From Thiorhodovibrio frisius (GTDB taxonomy: Bacteria > Pseudomonadota > Gammaproteobacteria > Chromatiales > Chromatiaceae), in the NCBI RefSeq assembly GCF_033954835.1, contig NZ_CP121471.1, positions 3,962,501-4,026,500 of the forward strand: a stretch of DNA of 64,000 bases, in the 5' to 3' direction. Made by a program: the position numbers and the translations under genes. Position 1 is the first letter of the stretch, and the number at the start of each line of letters is the position of its first letter. Under the pieces are notes generated by a model. The model worked only from the letters and a program-made list of their open reading frames with translations, had not been told where the DNA came from and searched no databases. Positions 23,869-33,649 of this stretch are shown piece by piece.

Positions 23869-26800
23869 TCACCACACCCACCGGAGCGCGGCAGCGACGT
23901 ACTGGTTGCGGTCGGAACTGGCGAACTCGCCGCAGTAGCCCAGATCGAGGCGGGCATTCTTCCCAGCGAAGGCCGTGAAGCCGATGCCCACAGCCAGCCG
24001 GTCCCGGTCGAGTAACGGACCCTCTGTCGCAAAGGGGGTGGCGGCCGGCGCGCTGGCGAAGGCGGCGTCGAGACTGCTCCGCTGGTCGCCGAATTCATGT
24101 ACCCAAGCCAGATCGACGGTTGGCTGAAAGCGCGTGCCCTCCCACTGGTAACGCAGGCCCAACATCGTGCGCAGGGACTCATCCCGCTGGCCCTTCAGTT
24201 GTAGGGCCGCGCTGCTGCCCTTTTCGGTGAAGCTTTCCCGGTCCACGGCCCCGGCCTCCAGCCCGAAGTAGGGCGTCAGCACCGCCCGGCCATCAGCCAG
24301 CGGGCGACCGGTCTCGAAACTCAGGTAAAGGCTGTCGGCATCGTAAGTCGCCTGCGCTCGTTCGCTCAGCAAGGCGATGTCCCGCTGGCTCTCCGTGCGG
24401 TGACGGCCATAGCCCAGACTCGCGTTGACGTAAGCTGTCTCACCCTGCCAGCGGCCATAGGCCGCCACTTGGTAGCTGCTCACCTTCACATCCCCCGGGG
24501 CGCCCTGGGGGTCGGCTGCGCTCTGGGTATAAGCGAAAGCCAGGCCGAGACGCGTCTCGGGATTCAGTTCGCGATCTGCCCCGAAAGCCAGGCCGGCGGC
24601 GGATGTATCCGCCCCGGGCCCATTGCCGTCACTGTCGATGCGCCCTTCGCTGGCCAAGGCACGCACCCAGACCCCCTCGTGCGCCTCTTGCCAGGCAGGG
24701 CGGTCGAATAAGCTGGCCAGTCCGTCACCAGCATCGGCGAGCCTGACGCCACTCAGGTTCACCCCATCGAGGCGGGCCGTATCGAAAACGCCACCGCCTC
24801 CATTCAGGCGCTGGTCCAGCAGGTCATGGAACTGGCGGGTGGCGCTGAAGGCCAACGAAGTGGCAAAGACATGGGCCGTGCCGGAGAGGCTGTCGAAGGT
24901 TGAACCCACTTGTCCGCTGGTCAGATTGAGCACCTGGTCATACAGGGGGTTGCCGGCGCCGAGCCGGAAGGCCGCGTCCGCCACATTGCCCTGGTTAGGC
25001 GTCATGCCGGGCAGGCGAAAGGTGTCGATCGAAGGCCCGGGCGCCGGGTCGGGCGCCGGGTCGGGCGCCGGGTCGGGCGCCGGGTCGGGCGTCGGGTCGG
25101 GAGTCGGATCGGGAGTCGGATCGGGAGTCGGATCGGGAGTCGGGTCGGGGGTCGGATCGGGAGTCGGGTCGGGCGTCGGATCGGGAGTCGGATCGGGAGT
25201 CGGATCGGGAGTCGGATCGGGCGTTGGCTCGGGCGTTGGCCCTGGCGTCGGCCCGGGAGCGGGCGCCAGGGCGCTGGTCAGGTAGTAGCGGATCGAATCG
25301 TGGCTGGCGGTGAAGCTCAGATACGGGTAGTCGTCGGTGATTTCTTGCGCACCGCTTACGTTCAACACGCCGGCGGTCAGAATGGTGTATTTCGTATTTG
25401 CCGCATAGCCTGGATTGGTGGTGCTGTCGGCGGCGGTTTCGGGGGTGACATGGATGATCGCCCCGTCGGCGATGGTGGCCGTGCCGGAGACGATCACTTG
25501 GTCGTTGTGCGTACCTGCCATTTTACCGCCGGATTTCAGTTCAACCTCCAGCGTTGCACCGCTTTTCAGCGTGAAGTTTCCGGCAACGGTGCTGGTACCG
25601 ATGCTGTTGCCCGGCGCAAAGGTGCCGCCGCTGTTGAGCGTCACCGCGCCACCGAAGCTGACCGAACCACCGAGGATGCCGCCGGAATTCACCGTGACCG
25701 CCGAGTTGGTGAGCGATCCGTTCACCACCAGCTTGCCGGCGGAAACCGTGGTGGTGCCGCTGTAGGTGTTGGCGCCGGTCAGGGTCAGGGTGCCGCCGCC
25801 GGCTTGTTCCAAGCTGCCGGTGCCCGACACGACCCCGCCATAGGTGACGGGGTCGGAGCGGTTGAAGACGAGCGCACTGTTGTTGGTCACGTTGCCAGTG
25901 AGGCTGCCCGCCGTCCCGCCATCGCCGACTAGCAGGGTGCCGGCGGAAATCGTGGTGCCGCCGCTGTAGGTGTTGGCGCCGGTGAGGGTCAGCGTATTGC
26001 CCCCGATTTTGGTCAGGCTCCCTGCGCCTCCGATGTCGCCGCTAAAGCTCACGGCATCGCTGCGGTTGAAGACGAGCGTGCCATTGTTGTTTACGTTGCC
26101 GGACAAGCTGCCCGCCGTCCCGCCAGCGCCGATTTGCAGGGTGCCGGCGGAAATCGTGGTGCCGCCGCTGTAGGTATTGGCGCTGGTAATCAGCAGTGTG
26201 CCGGTCCCGGTCTTGGTCAGGGAGACTGGCGTGCTGTTCTCGCCAAAGGTGCCGGAAAAGGTGGCACTGTCGCTTCCGGCTACCTCAAAGCTGAAACCGG
26301 GAAAAGCATCCGGGAAGACCACCGACTCGCTGTTATCGGCACCGTTGGCCAATGTCACGCTGGTACGAAACGTGGTGGCCACCAGGTCATTGCCATCACC
26401 ACCAGCAGCCGAGAACAGCGAAAAGAAGTGGCCATCGCTGCCGAGCACGCCTGCCGCCGGGCTATAGTTGATCGGATCAGCATCATCATTTTCCAGCAGT
26501 ACATGCTGGGTCTGGATCGCCAGACCGTCCAGTGAACCCAGGGCGATGACATCAATCTTCGCCCCCGGATCAATCGTCACGGTGCCGTTGACATTGAGGG
26601 TGTAGGAATTTCCCGCGGCATCCACCTCAAACTTCAGCTCTGCACCGCTCGCGACATTGAGATTGCCGGTCGTGAGGTTGCCGATCAGGTTTCCCGGAGT
26701 CAGCGTGCCGTCGCTGCTGACCGCCACCGCGTCGCTGATGTTGCCCGAGCCGCCGAGGGTGCCGCCAGAATTCACCGTGACTGCCGAGTTGGTCAGCGCA

Positions 26801-28581
26801 CCGTTCACCACCAGCTTGCCGCCGGAAACCTTGGTGGTGCCGCTGTAGGTGTTGGTGCCGGTGAGGGTCACCGTATCCGTCCCGGTTTTGGTCAGGCCCG
26901 CCGTGCCGGCGAGGATGGCGCTGATGCTGCCTTTTTGCACGGCGAAGCTGCCCGAGGAGGTGAGGGTGCCGTTGTTGATTTCGCCATCGGTGAGGGTGAT
27001 GGTGGTGTTCTTGGTCTGGGTCGTGTCGCCCAGGTCGAGCGTGCCGCCATTCACCGTGAGGTCGCCGCTCGTCGCGCCCAGCTTGCCGCCGACCAACAGC
27101 TTCAGCGTGCCGGCATTGATCGTTGTGCCGCCGGTGTAGGTGTTGGCGCCGCTGAGGGTCACCGTGTCCGGGCCGGTTTTGGTCAGGCCCGCCCAGCCGA
27201 CGAGGGTGGCGCCGATGCTGCCTTTTTGCACGGCGAAGCTGTCCGATGAGCTGAGCGTGCCGTTGATGATCTCGCCATCGGTGAGGGTGATGGTGGTGTT
27301 CTTGATCTGGGTCGTGTCGCCCAGGTCAAGCGTGCCGCCATTCACCGTGAGGTTGCCGCTGCTCGTCGCGCCCAGCTTGCCGCCGCCCGACAGCTTCAGC
27401 GTGCCGGCATTGATCGTTGTGCCGCCGGTGTAGGTGTTGGTGCCGGATAAGATCAAGGTGCCGGTGCCGCTGCCGCCCTTGATAATCCCGCCCGCGCCCT
27501 GGATCGTGCCGGAGAAATTGCCTTCATATACTGTGATATTCGTCCCCGCCGCACTGCCGGTATGAAACGTTCCCTCCCCCAGCAGATCGCGCACCGTTAC
27601 ATTGAAATCGTTGAAGTCCAGTATTGCGCCACTGGCGGTGCTGGCGCTGGAGAAATAATCATACGCTGAATTTCCGACCTTGAGCGTCCCATAGTCCACA
27701 TAAATGCCGCTCGACCCGCCGCCACGAGCTATATCGCCAGGCTCGATTACCACTGTGCCGGTATTGCCTGCCGAGCCAATATGTAAAGGACCGTAAGATG
27801 ACATCAGCCAGGTGGCCGGACTGAGGGTCAGGGTCTTGTTGCTGGCGACAGAAAGGGTGCCGAGGTTTTGTTGAAAAGTTAACGGTGAGAGGGTCATGTC
27901 ATTGGTTGCGTGCAATTCAGCAGCTTGAGCGACATAAATCCTGCTGTTCCCAAGCGCGCCGGCATTGTTGATGGCCAGTGTTCCGCCGTCGATATCACAG
28001 TAACCAATAGTATTGGTGCCCGTCAGGGTCAGGGTGCCCGCCCCTAGCTTGGTGATACGGCCGCTCCCGCTGATCGTGCTGGAGATGGTCGCCGTGCCAT
28101 TGGAAACGGTCAGAGTGGAACCAGTGTAAGGATCGGCTGCAGTTAACTCCGTCCCCCCTTCAATCGTATAGCCGGTCACATCAAAGCTTATGTTGCCGAC
28201 ACTTTGGCTACCGCTGAGGGTCACGGTTCCGCCGGTATTGCCGAAGATGGCAGTGCTATCATCGACCCAGGCCTGATTGGTTGTGCCGAGGGCATCGTTG
28301 GTCCAGTTGGTGGTCGTGGCGTCCCAGGTGCCCGAACCGCCCTCCGGCGCCCCACTGATGTTCTCGGTGTTCGGGCCATCCCAGTACAGGGTTGCGGCCA
28401 GGGAAGGCGGAACGGCGCCGAGCAAGGTCAGCGCCGCCACCATGCAGGTGACGCCCCGGAGTGCCGTCGCGCCAGCACCGACGTTCAGGGTTGTCGATTT
28501 GCCGTGCCCTTTCGCGATCTCCGGGGCGACCTGAATCAGGCCGGAGTGGCGGTTTTTGATGAGACGATAGATCTTGTTCAT
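23869..28581 (-). CDS. Autotransporter adhesin-like protein (type Va secretion)
   Basis: The 1,570-residue protein starts with an extended signal peptide (ESPR): MNKIYRLIKN, then a long n-region and a hydrophobic core (VAALTLLGAVPPSLA) ending near residue 62. The passenger is a repetitive beta-helix of PATR-type units (GTLTLTGANTYSGGTTISAG and variants; about ten). At about residues 1110-1185 is a Pro/Asp spacer of PTPD and PAPD repeats. The last ~280 residues are a beta-barrel ending in ALRWVW, the outer-membrane signature. It is expected to display a rod on the cell surface. The GAGG site just before the ATG supports the start. Divergent from the regulator at 28769. Confidence 0.92.
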   Translation of the reverse strand: MNKIYRLIKNRHSGLIQVAPEIAKGHGKSTTLNVGAGATALRGVTCMVAALTLLGAVPPSLAATLYWDGPNTENISGAPEGGSGTWDATTTNWTNDALGTTNQAWVDDSTAIFGNTGGTVTLSGSQSVGNISFDVTGYTIEGGTELTAADPYTGSTLTVSNGTATISSTISGSGRITKLGAGTLTLTGTNTIGYCDIDGGTLAINNAGALGNSRIYVAQAAELHATNDMTLSPLTFQQNLGTLSVASNKTLTLSPATWLMSSYGPLHIGSAGNTGTVVIEPGDIARGGGSSGIYVDYGTLKVGNSAYDYFSSASTASGAILDFNDFNVTVRDLLGEGTFHTGSAAGTNITVYEGNFSGTIQGAGGIIKGGSGTGTLILSGTNTYTGGTTINAGTLKLSGGGKLGATSSGNLTVNGGTLDLGDTTQIKNTTITLTDGEIINGTLSSSDSFAVQKGSIGATLVGWAGLTKTGPDTVTLSGANTYTGGTTINAGTLKLLVGGKLGATSGDLTVNGGTLDLGDTTQTKNTTITLTDGEINNGTLTSSGSFAVQKGSISAILAGTAGLTKTGTDTVTLTGTNTYSGTTKVSGGKLVVNGALTNSAVTVNSGGTLGGSGNISDAVAVSSDGTLTPGNLIGNLTTGNLNVASGAELKFEVDAAGNSYTLNVNGTVTIDPGAKIDVIALGSLDGLAIQTQHVLLENDDADPINYSPAAGVLGSDGHFFSLFSAAGGDGNDLVATTFRTSVTLANGADNSESVVFPDAFPGFSFEVAGSDSATFSGTFGENSTPVSLTKTGTGTLLITSANTYSGGTTISAGTLQIGAGGTAGSLSGNVNNNGTLVFNRSDAVSFSGDIGGAGSLTKIGGNTLTLTGANTYSGGTTISAGTLLVGDGGTAGSLTGNVTNNSALVFNRSDPVTYGGVVSGTGSLEQAGGGTLTLTGANTYSGTTTVSAGKLVVNGSLTNSAVTVNSGGILGGSVSFGGAVTLNSGGTFAPGNSIGTSTVAGNFTLKSGATLEVELKSGGKMAGTHNDQVIVSGTATIADGAIIHVTPETAADSTTNPGYAANTKYTILTAGVLNVSGAQEITDDYPYLSFTASHDSIRYYLTSALAPAPGPTPGPTPEPTPDPTPDPTPDPTPDPTPDPTPDPTPDPTPDPTPDPTPDPTPDPTPDPAPDPAPDPAPDPAPGPSIDTFRLPGMTPNQGNVADAAFRLGAGNPLYDQVLNLTSGQVGSTFDSLSGTAHVFATSLAFSATRQFHDLLDQRLNGGGGVFDTARLDGVNLSGVRLADAGDGLASLFDRPAWQEAHEGVWVRALASEGRIDSDGNGPGADTSAAGLAFGADRELNPETRLGLAFAYTQSAADPQGAPGDVKVSSYQVAAYGRWQGETAYVNASLGYGRHRTESQRDIALLSERAQATYDADSLYLSFETGRPLADGRAVLTPYFGLEAGAVDRESFTEKGSSAALQLKGQRDESLRTMLGLRYQWEGTRFQPTVDLAWVHEFGDQRSSLDAAFASAPAATPFATEGPLLDRDRLAVGIGFTAFAGKNARLDLGYCGEFASSDRNQYVAAALRWVW

Positions 28582-28645
28582 TTCCTCGGCACTCTTTGTT
28601 CGCTGGCCGGCGGCTCTAATGAGTGTGTCGAGGGTACTGATTGAC

Positions 28646-28663
28646 CGTTCGCCAATCGTTCGC
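28646..28663. promoter_or_regulatory. Direct heptamer repeats between autotransporter and SARP-like regulator
   Basis: CGTTCGC occurs at 28646-28652 and 28657-28663, an 11-base period with a 4-base spacer. That is the geometry known for SARP binding sites. Reading toward the autotransporter, TACCCT (a TAnnnT -10-like box) lies 9 bases beyond. Target assignment is inference. Confidence 0.4.
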
Positions 28664-28768
28664 AGGGGGAAATCGCTGCAAATTCCAGCGACTGGAGGGC
28701 GTCAGGGCCATATTCACTTCCAGGTTTTTGCGCTACATTCCCTGTGCTGTTGCTGAGCAGCGCGGATA

Positions 28769-31700
28769 TTGAAGCGAGCCGATATGGGCATAGGAAACAG
28801 GGGACGCGCGCTGGCGTTGAGGCTGTTCAACGGGTTCGATATCCGGCTGGATGGCCGGCCGATCGATGGCGTCTCTTACAACACGATGCGCGCCCTGCTC
28901 GCCTATCTGGCGGTCGAGCCGCCGCGCGATCACCGGCGCGAGTTTCTGGCCGAACTCTTGTGGGAGGGACAGGACCCGACCACGGCACGCGGCAATTTGC
29001 GCCGCGCCTTGTCGGACTTGCGTCGCGCCATCGAGGGGCCCTCGGGCAAGGGTCTGTTCATCGCCGGCAAACAGAGTCTGCGTTTCATCCCCGATCTGTC
29101 CATCGATGTGTTTAATTTCACCAGGCCGCTTGCTGCCTGCGACAGGCAATCCGAGCAACAGTGCCGGGCTTGCCTGGCGGAGATGGAGCAGACGGCCGGA
29201 CTCTATCGCGGTGAGTTTCTGCGGGGCTTTGCCCTGCCGGGGTGTTACGCCTTCGATGAGTGGTTGCTGCACCAGCGCGAAGCGCTGCATCGCCATGCGC
29301 TGGCGCTGTTCGAGCGGCTCGCGACCTGTCATGAGCGACTCGGCCATCATGCCGGGGCCTTGCCCTTTGCCCTGCGCTACGTCGAGCTGGAGCCCACCGA
29401 CGAGTCGGGCCATCGCCGGGTGATGCGTCTGTACGCGCTGGACAATCAATCGGGCGTTGCGCTTCACCAATACAGCAAGTGCGTGCAGCTGCTGAAAAGC
29501 GAGCTGGCCGCCTTGCCGGAGGAAGAAACACAACGGCTGGCGCGGCAGATTCGGCGCGGCGACGTCGGCGCGGCTGCGCGACCACGGACGAAGGGCCAGG
29601 CGCGGCTGGCAGTCTCGGCGGCACCGGCCGAGCGTCGTCAGGTCACCGTGCTCTATTGCGAGCTGACTCTGAGGGAGGCGTTCGACAGTGATGATCCCGA
29701 AGAGGCGTTGGAGCGCTTGCGCTCCCCCCAAGCCCGCTGCCTGGACATCGTTCGCCGCCATGGTGGACACACCGTTCAGGCTCATGGTGGCGGCCTGCTG
29801 GTCTATTTCGGGTATCCGCAGGCCAATGAAAACGCGGCACGCCATGGGGTGAATGCCGCGCTCGCCATGGTTCAGGACGCCGGTGCCGTGATCGAGGCCC
29901 GCATCGGCGTGCACACCGGCATGATCGTGACCGGGCTGGATCCGTCCATCCCGGATAGCGTCGGCCAGACATCGCGCCTGGCCATCCAATTTCGCCAGAC
30001 GCTGCCGCCGGGTCAGAGTGGCGTGGCGATCAGCGACGCGACCCATGCCATTGCCGGCCGTTATTTCGAGTGCGCCGAGCTGCGGGACATGCCCACCCCG
30101 GGCGCGGCAAAGGCACGGTGCGTCTACCGGGTCATGCGCGCGAACAGTGCTCGCAGCCGGCTTGATGCGGCGACCCGTCTGACGCCGATGGTGGGCCGAG
30201 ACGCGGAATTGGCGCGACTGCACGGCCTGTGGCGTCAGGCCAAGGCGGGCCAGGGTCATGTGCTCCTGCTGCAAGGTGAGCCGGGCATCGGCAAGTCGCG
30301 ACTGATCCACAGCTTCCGGCAGGCGGCCGCTGGCGATGGTGCGGTATTCGAGCTGCGCTGTTTCGCCGAGAGCTGCCACTCGTCGTTTCATCCCGTCATT
30401 GGCTTGATCGAGACGGTCTTTGGCTTCAAGCGGACAGACACACCGGGGCGGAAATTTCACAAGCTCGCCGCCCATCTGACCGCGACACCGCTCAGCCGCG
30501 ATGCCGCCGCCGTGTCCCTGCTCGGAAAGCTGTTGGGCTTGCCGCTGCCCACGGGATACCAAGCCCTGGCCATGACGGCAGACGAAGTAAAGCAGCACAC
30601 CTTTTCCCTGCTTGCCGAGCTGATGCTGTCCATGGTGGCCGGCAAGTGCGCAGTGCTGATCTGGGAGGATCTGCACTGGGCCGACTATTCCACGCTGGAG
30701 TTTCTCAGCGGGTTCGTCGAGCGCGCCAACTCAGCAGGGGTGCTGATGTTGCTGACCGCGCGCCCCGGCTTCATCCCGCCGTGGACGTCCACCCAGGCCG
30801 ATACCGCGACCCTGTCGCCGCTGGGCCAGCAAGACGTCGAACAGATGGTCATGGCCTTGGATGCAAGGCTGCCAAAGGAGACCGTGGCGCGGATCATCGA
30901 GAGAGCGGACGGCGTCCCGCTGTTCATCGAGGAGATCGTCGCCAGCATCGCGGATGCTGCAAACGCCACGATCCCCTCCACCCTGCATGATCTCCTGGCC
31001 ACCCGTGTCGACGATCTGGGCCGGGCGAAAGGGACGGCCCAGCTTGCCGCATGCCTCGGCAGGGAGTTTGACCTGCCACTGCTGCAAGCGGCCTCGACCC
31101 TGGACGGGCAGCAGGTTGACGAGCATCTGACGCTGCTGTTTGAAACCGGCTTGCTGACCGAACGGGGGCAAACCACCGCCCAGTTCAAACACGCCTTGAT
31201 CCAGGATGTCTGCTATCAATCGCAAACCCGTGCCGACCGCAAAGCCGCTCACCAGCGCATCGCGCAGGCGCTGCTGACGGACTTCCCGGAGCTGGTGGCA
31301 ACACGTCCGGAACTGGCGGCCCGACACTGCTTTGGCGGCGGCGAGATCGCCAGGGCCGCGGAGTATTGGGCGATGGCCGGCCGCCGCGACCTGGCCACCG
31401 GCGCCAACATCGAGGCGATCGAGCACCTCAACGCGGCACTAGACGCGCTGCACAGCTTGCCGGCAGATGGCACCTACACCCGGCTGGAGACGATGCTCTA
31501 TCTCAACCTGGGGGCGGCCTGGATGAGTGCCGGGGGTTATGGCTGTGAGGAGGCTCGTCAGGCGCATCTCAAGGCCATGGAATTGAGCGGCGGAGAGAAA
31601 GACGAGGCCGGCTTGTTCGCGACCCTGCGCCGGCTGTGGATGGTCGACTACATGTATTTGGGTAGTCAGGCCGCCTCTGAAATGGCCGAACAGATGCTGC

Positions 31701-32605
31701 GTCTGGCGCAGCAAACCAAAGACCCGGTGCAGCTGCAGGCAGCCCACGATTCCTATGGCGTCAGTATCGCTTGCTCGGGGGATCTGGCTGGCGGGTTTGC
31801 TCATCACACGCAAGGAGCCGCACTTTACCGGCCCGAACACCACAGCGAGATGGTCGCCCGGTTTGGCGAAAATGTTGCCATCAACAACGGCGTGCATTTG
31901 GCGATGATACTGTGGTTGCGCGGCTATCCCGGGCAGAGCTGGGCCTGCGTGGAAAGCGCCCTGGCAAACGCCAGGGAGCAGGCCCACCCGCATAGCCTGT
32001 GCATCGCCCTTTACGGCTGTGCGCTGGTCAGTCGCTGGCGTCGGGATGTCGAGGTGTCGGCACGCTATGTCGAGGAATCCCTCGCCTGCGCCGCTGAGTT
32101 TGAACTGCCGTTCTGGCAGCTGTCGGCCGCGGCCGATTGGGCGTGGGTCAGCGCCATGCGCGGAGATGCGTCGGACTCCCTGGCATTTCTCGACCAACTG
32201 CGGGACAACCCCGAGATTCCCGGCGCGGCAAGAATTCTCTTTTACCAGCAGTTGGCCGACGGGCTTGTCCATCTGGCACGCTATCCGGAAGCCCTGGCGG
32301 TTCTGGATGATGCGATTGCCCTGGCGGATGAACGCAACGAACCTTACCTGGAGGCGGACTATCACCGTTTGAAGGGCATCTGCCTGATGGAGGCATCGCC
32401 GGATGACGTGCAGGAAGCCGAAACCTGCTTCAACAAGGCGTTATCGATCAGTCGTCATCAGGGGGCCTTGTCCCTGGAGTTACGCGCCGCCACCGACATG
32501 GCAACGCTGTGGCGTGAAACCGGCCGCGAGCGAGAGGCAACCCGGTTGCTGGACGATGTCCATGGCCGGCTTGAGGAGGACGTCGTTAGGGAACGTCTGA
32601 TTTGA
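28769..32605 (+). CDS. SARP-type regulator with cyclase-like, AAA ATPase and TPR domains
   Basis: The 1,278-residue protein has, in order: an OmpR/SARP-like winged helix (about 15-105, LRLFNGFDIRLDGRPI), a bacterial transcriptional activator helical domain (about 110-260), a class III adenylate-cyclase-like domain (about 290-450, probably inactive: VTVLYCELTLREAFDS where an active enzyme has a metal Asp), and a STAND-type ATPase. The ATPase has Walker A GEPGIGKSR near 505 and Walker B VLIWEDLHWAD near 630. TPR-like helices run to the C-terminus. Such proteins sense a signal, hydrolyse ATP and activate a neighbouring promoter. The divergent autotransporter is the obvious candidate target. The start could also be the ATG at 28784. 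Confidence 0.82.
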   Translation: MKRADMGIGNRGRALALRLFNGFDIRLDGRPIDGVSYNTMRALLAYLAVEPPRDHRREFLAELLWEGQDPTTARGNLRRALSDLRRAIEGPSGKGLFIAGKQSLRFIPDLSIDVFNFTRPLAACDRQSEQQCRACLAEMEQTAGLYRGEFLRGFALPGCYAFDEWLLHQREALHRHALALFERLATCHERLGHHAGALPFALRYVELEPTDESGHRRVMRLYALDNQSGVALHQYSKCVQLLKSELAALPEEETQRLARQIRRGDVGAAARPRTKGQARLAVSAAPAERRQVTVLYCELTLREAFDSDDPEEALERLRSPQARCLDIVRRHGGHTVQAHGGGLLVYFGYPQANENAARHGVNAALAMVQDAGAVIEARIGVHTGMIVTGLDPSIPDSVGQTSRLAIQFRQTLPPGQSGVAISDATHAIAGRYFECAELRDMPTPGAAKARCVYRVMRANSARSRLDAATRLTPMVGRDAELARLHGLWRQAKAGQGHVLLLQGEPGIGKSRLIHSFRQAAAGDGAVFELRCFAESCHSSFHPVIGLIETVFGFKRTDTPGRKFHKLAAHLTATPLSRDAAAVSLLGKLLGLPLPTGYQALAMTADEVKQHTFSLLAELMLSMVAGKCAVLIWEDLHWADYSTLEFLSGFVERANSAGVLMLLTARPGFIPPWTSTQADTATLSPLGQQDVEQMVMALDARLPKETVARIIERADGVPLFIEEIVASIADAANATIPSTLHDLLATRVDDLGRAKGTAQLAACLGREFDLPLLQAASTLDGQQVDEHLTLLFETGLLTERGQTTAQFKHALIQDVCYQSQTRADRKAAHQRIAQALLTDFPELVATRPELAARHCFGGGEIARAAEYWAMAGRRDLATGANIEAIEHLNAALDALHSLPADGTYTRLETMLYLNLGAAWMSAGGYGCEEARQAHLKAMELSGGEKDEAGLFATLRRLWMVDYMYLGSQAASEMAEQMLRLAQQTKDPVQLQAAHDSYGVSIACSGDLAGGFAHHTQGAALYRPEHHSEMVARFGENVAINNGVHLAMILWLRGYPGQSWACVESALANAREQAHPHSLCIALYGCALVSRWRRDVEVSARYVEESLACAAEFELPFWQLSAAADWAWVSAMRGDASDSLAFLDQLRDNPEIPGAARILFYQQLADGLVHLARYPEALAVLDDAIALADERNEPYLEADYHRLKGICLMEASPDDVQEAETCFNKALSISRHQGALSLELRAATDMATLWRETGREREATRLLDDVHGRLEEDVVRERLI

Positions 32606-32842
32606 ACGCCTAGGTGAAGCTTCACATAGCGAACCATGGCTGACAATGAGTGCCGACTGCTTCAACGGCTAGAATCGACTGGGATGCTAGAGCATCACCG
32701 GATTCTGTCCGGATCAGCGCGTCACATCAAGGTGCTACCGAACCCCATACGTCTGATGGCAGATCAGATTCTCTGCCAATCATCCTACCGTTGTGCTGAC
32801 GAACGCCTGGATCTTTCGTGGAGGTGATTTTTCGAGGCGATG
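32606..32842. other. Gene-free stretch before the higBA remnant
   Basis: No convincing reading frame is seen on either strand. It follows the regulator stop and precedes the operator at 32843. Confidence 0.4.
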
Positions 32843-32863
32843 ATATAATACTTAGTGTGATAT
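32843..32863 (+). promoter_or_regulatory. Promoter -10 within a palindromic operator of a HigBA-type operon
   Basis: ATATAATACT (32843-32852) and AGTGTGATAT (32854-32863) form an inverted repeat matching at 8 of 10 positions around one central base. TATAAT at 32844-32849 is a consensus -10 box. The helix-turn-helix antitoxin encoded 180 bases downstream is the likely repressor. Confidence 0.6.
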
Positions 32864-32872
32864 GGAAGAGGA

Positions 32873-33052
32873 GTGCAAACGCATCGTGCCTTCTTCGTCT
32901 ATAGATTTGCCAAAAGTCAGCAAGCCAACATCAGCGTCGAGGAAGAAACAGCATTCAAGAAGGCGGCGCGTCCCGTTCTTGAGATGACGGACGAGCAGCT
33001 CTCTGCGCTGATCCAGATGGGGCAATTCTCGGAGGTTGAACAGGATGGCTAG
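32873..33052 (+). pseudogene. HigB/RelE-family toxin, N-terminally truncated
   Basis: From GTG 32873 to TAG 33050-33052 the frame encodes 59 residues that match only the C-terminal half of the HigB-like RelE toxins: HRAFFVYRFAKSQQANISVE, then FKKAARPVLEMTDEQLSALI. The first ~60 residues of the family, with most of the ribonuclease fold, are absent, yet promoter and operator sit right before it. GGAAGAGG before the GTG may be a ribosome binding site. The last eight bases overlap the antitoxin start, so the remnant may survive for translational coupling. It is probably not toxic. Confidence 0.65.
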
Positions 33053-33362
33053 ACAATATCGTAGTGAGGCGATGACTTCGATTCACGAGACCATGGAGGC
33101 TCTCCAAGAGGTGGGTGCCATCGACAAGCAGACCATGCGCGAATTCGACGACGCTTGTCTGACGCCGGTCGAGCCCCTCTCTCCCGAGGGCATTCGTGCT
33201 CTGCGCGAGCGCGAGCATCTCTCTCAGCCAGTTTTTGCCCGTTACCTCAATGTCAGCAGAAACCTGGTCTCGGACTGGGAGCGAGGCGTCAAGCGCCCCG
33301 GCGGTCCAGCGCTTCGACTCCTCACTGTCATCGAGAAGATGGGGATTCAGGCAATCGCTTGA
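33045..33362 (+). CDS. HigA/NadS-type helix-turn-helix antitoxin
   Basis: The ATG at 33045 gives 105 residues. The family N-terminus is clear (IHETMEALQEVGAIDKQTMR, then EFDDACLTPVEPLSPEGIRA). The Xre helix-turn-helix is LRERE...SQPVFARYLNVSRNLVSDWE followed by GVKRPGGPALRLL. In this toxin-first family the antitoxin binds the operon palindrome, annotated at 32843. It is intact while its toxin is truncated, so it is now probably an orphan repressor. Confidence 0.85.
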   Translation: MARQYRSEAMTSIHETMEALQEVGAIDKQTMREFDDACLTPVEPLSPEGIRALREREHLSQPVFARYLNVSRNLVSDWERGVKRPGGPALRLLTVIEKMGIQAIA

Positions 33363-33640
33363 GCTTCAGGTCGAGTCGAAAGGAAACTCGCGGTGCTGGT
33401 TCCTTGCTCAACAGCAACAAGAAATAAGTGAGGACTAAGGCAAGCAGATACGCGCCAAAACAAAAAATTGCTACAAAGAGAGAGTCTAGCAACATACAAT
33501 ACACGCGGGAAGCGCATAATTTGATAATATATGGATTTGACGAGACTGAATTAATTCGCCTTTCCCTAAGACAACCCCAGAAATTGTATTATGCAGTGTG
33601 TAACTATTACGAAAGTGCGAGATTTTTCTAAGCAGCAGGA
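33363..33640 (+). other. AT-rich stretch with a doubtful small frame
   Basis: A frame at 33428-33631 (GTG start, 67 residues, ending YYAVCNYYESARFF) has no good ribosome binding site and no recognised family. Its A+T content is well above that of the neighbours, suggesting foreign DNA. I would not call a gene here with confidence. Confidence 0.25.
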
Positions 33641-33649
33641 CTATGCTGA

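Noticed and set aside
24623-25932. Plus-strand frames with Gly/Ser/Val repeats
   Set aside because: These are antisense to the autotransporter and arise from its Pro/Asp spacer and PATR repeats.
28733-30676. A 647-residue minus-strand frame
   Set aside because: Antisense shadow of the SARP-ATPase regulator in GC-rich DNA; no family motifs and a Gln/Arg-rich composition.
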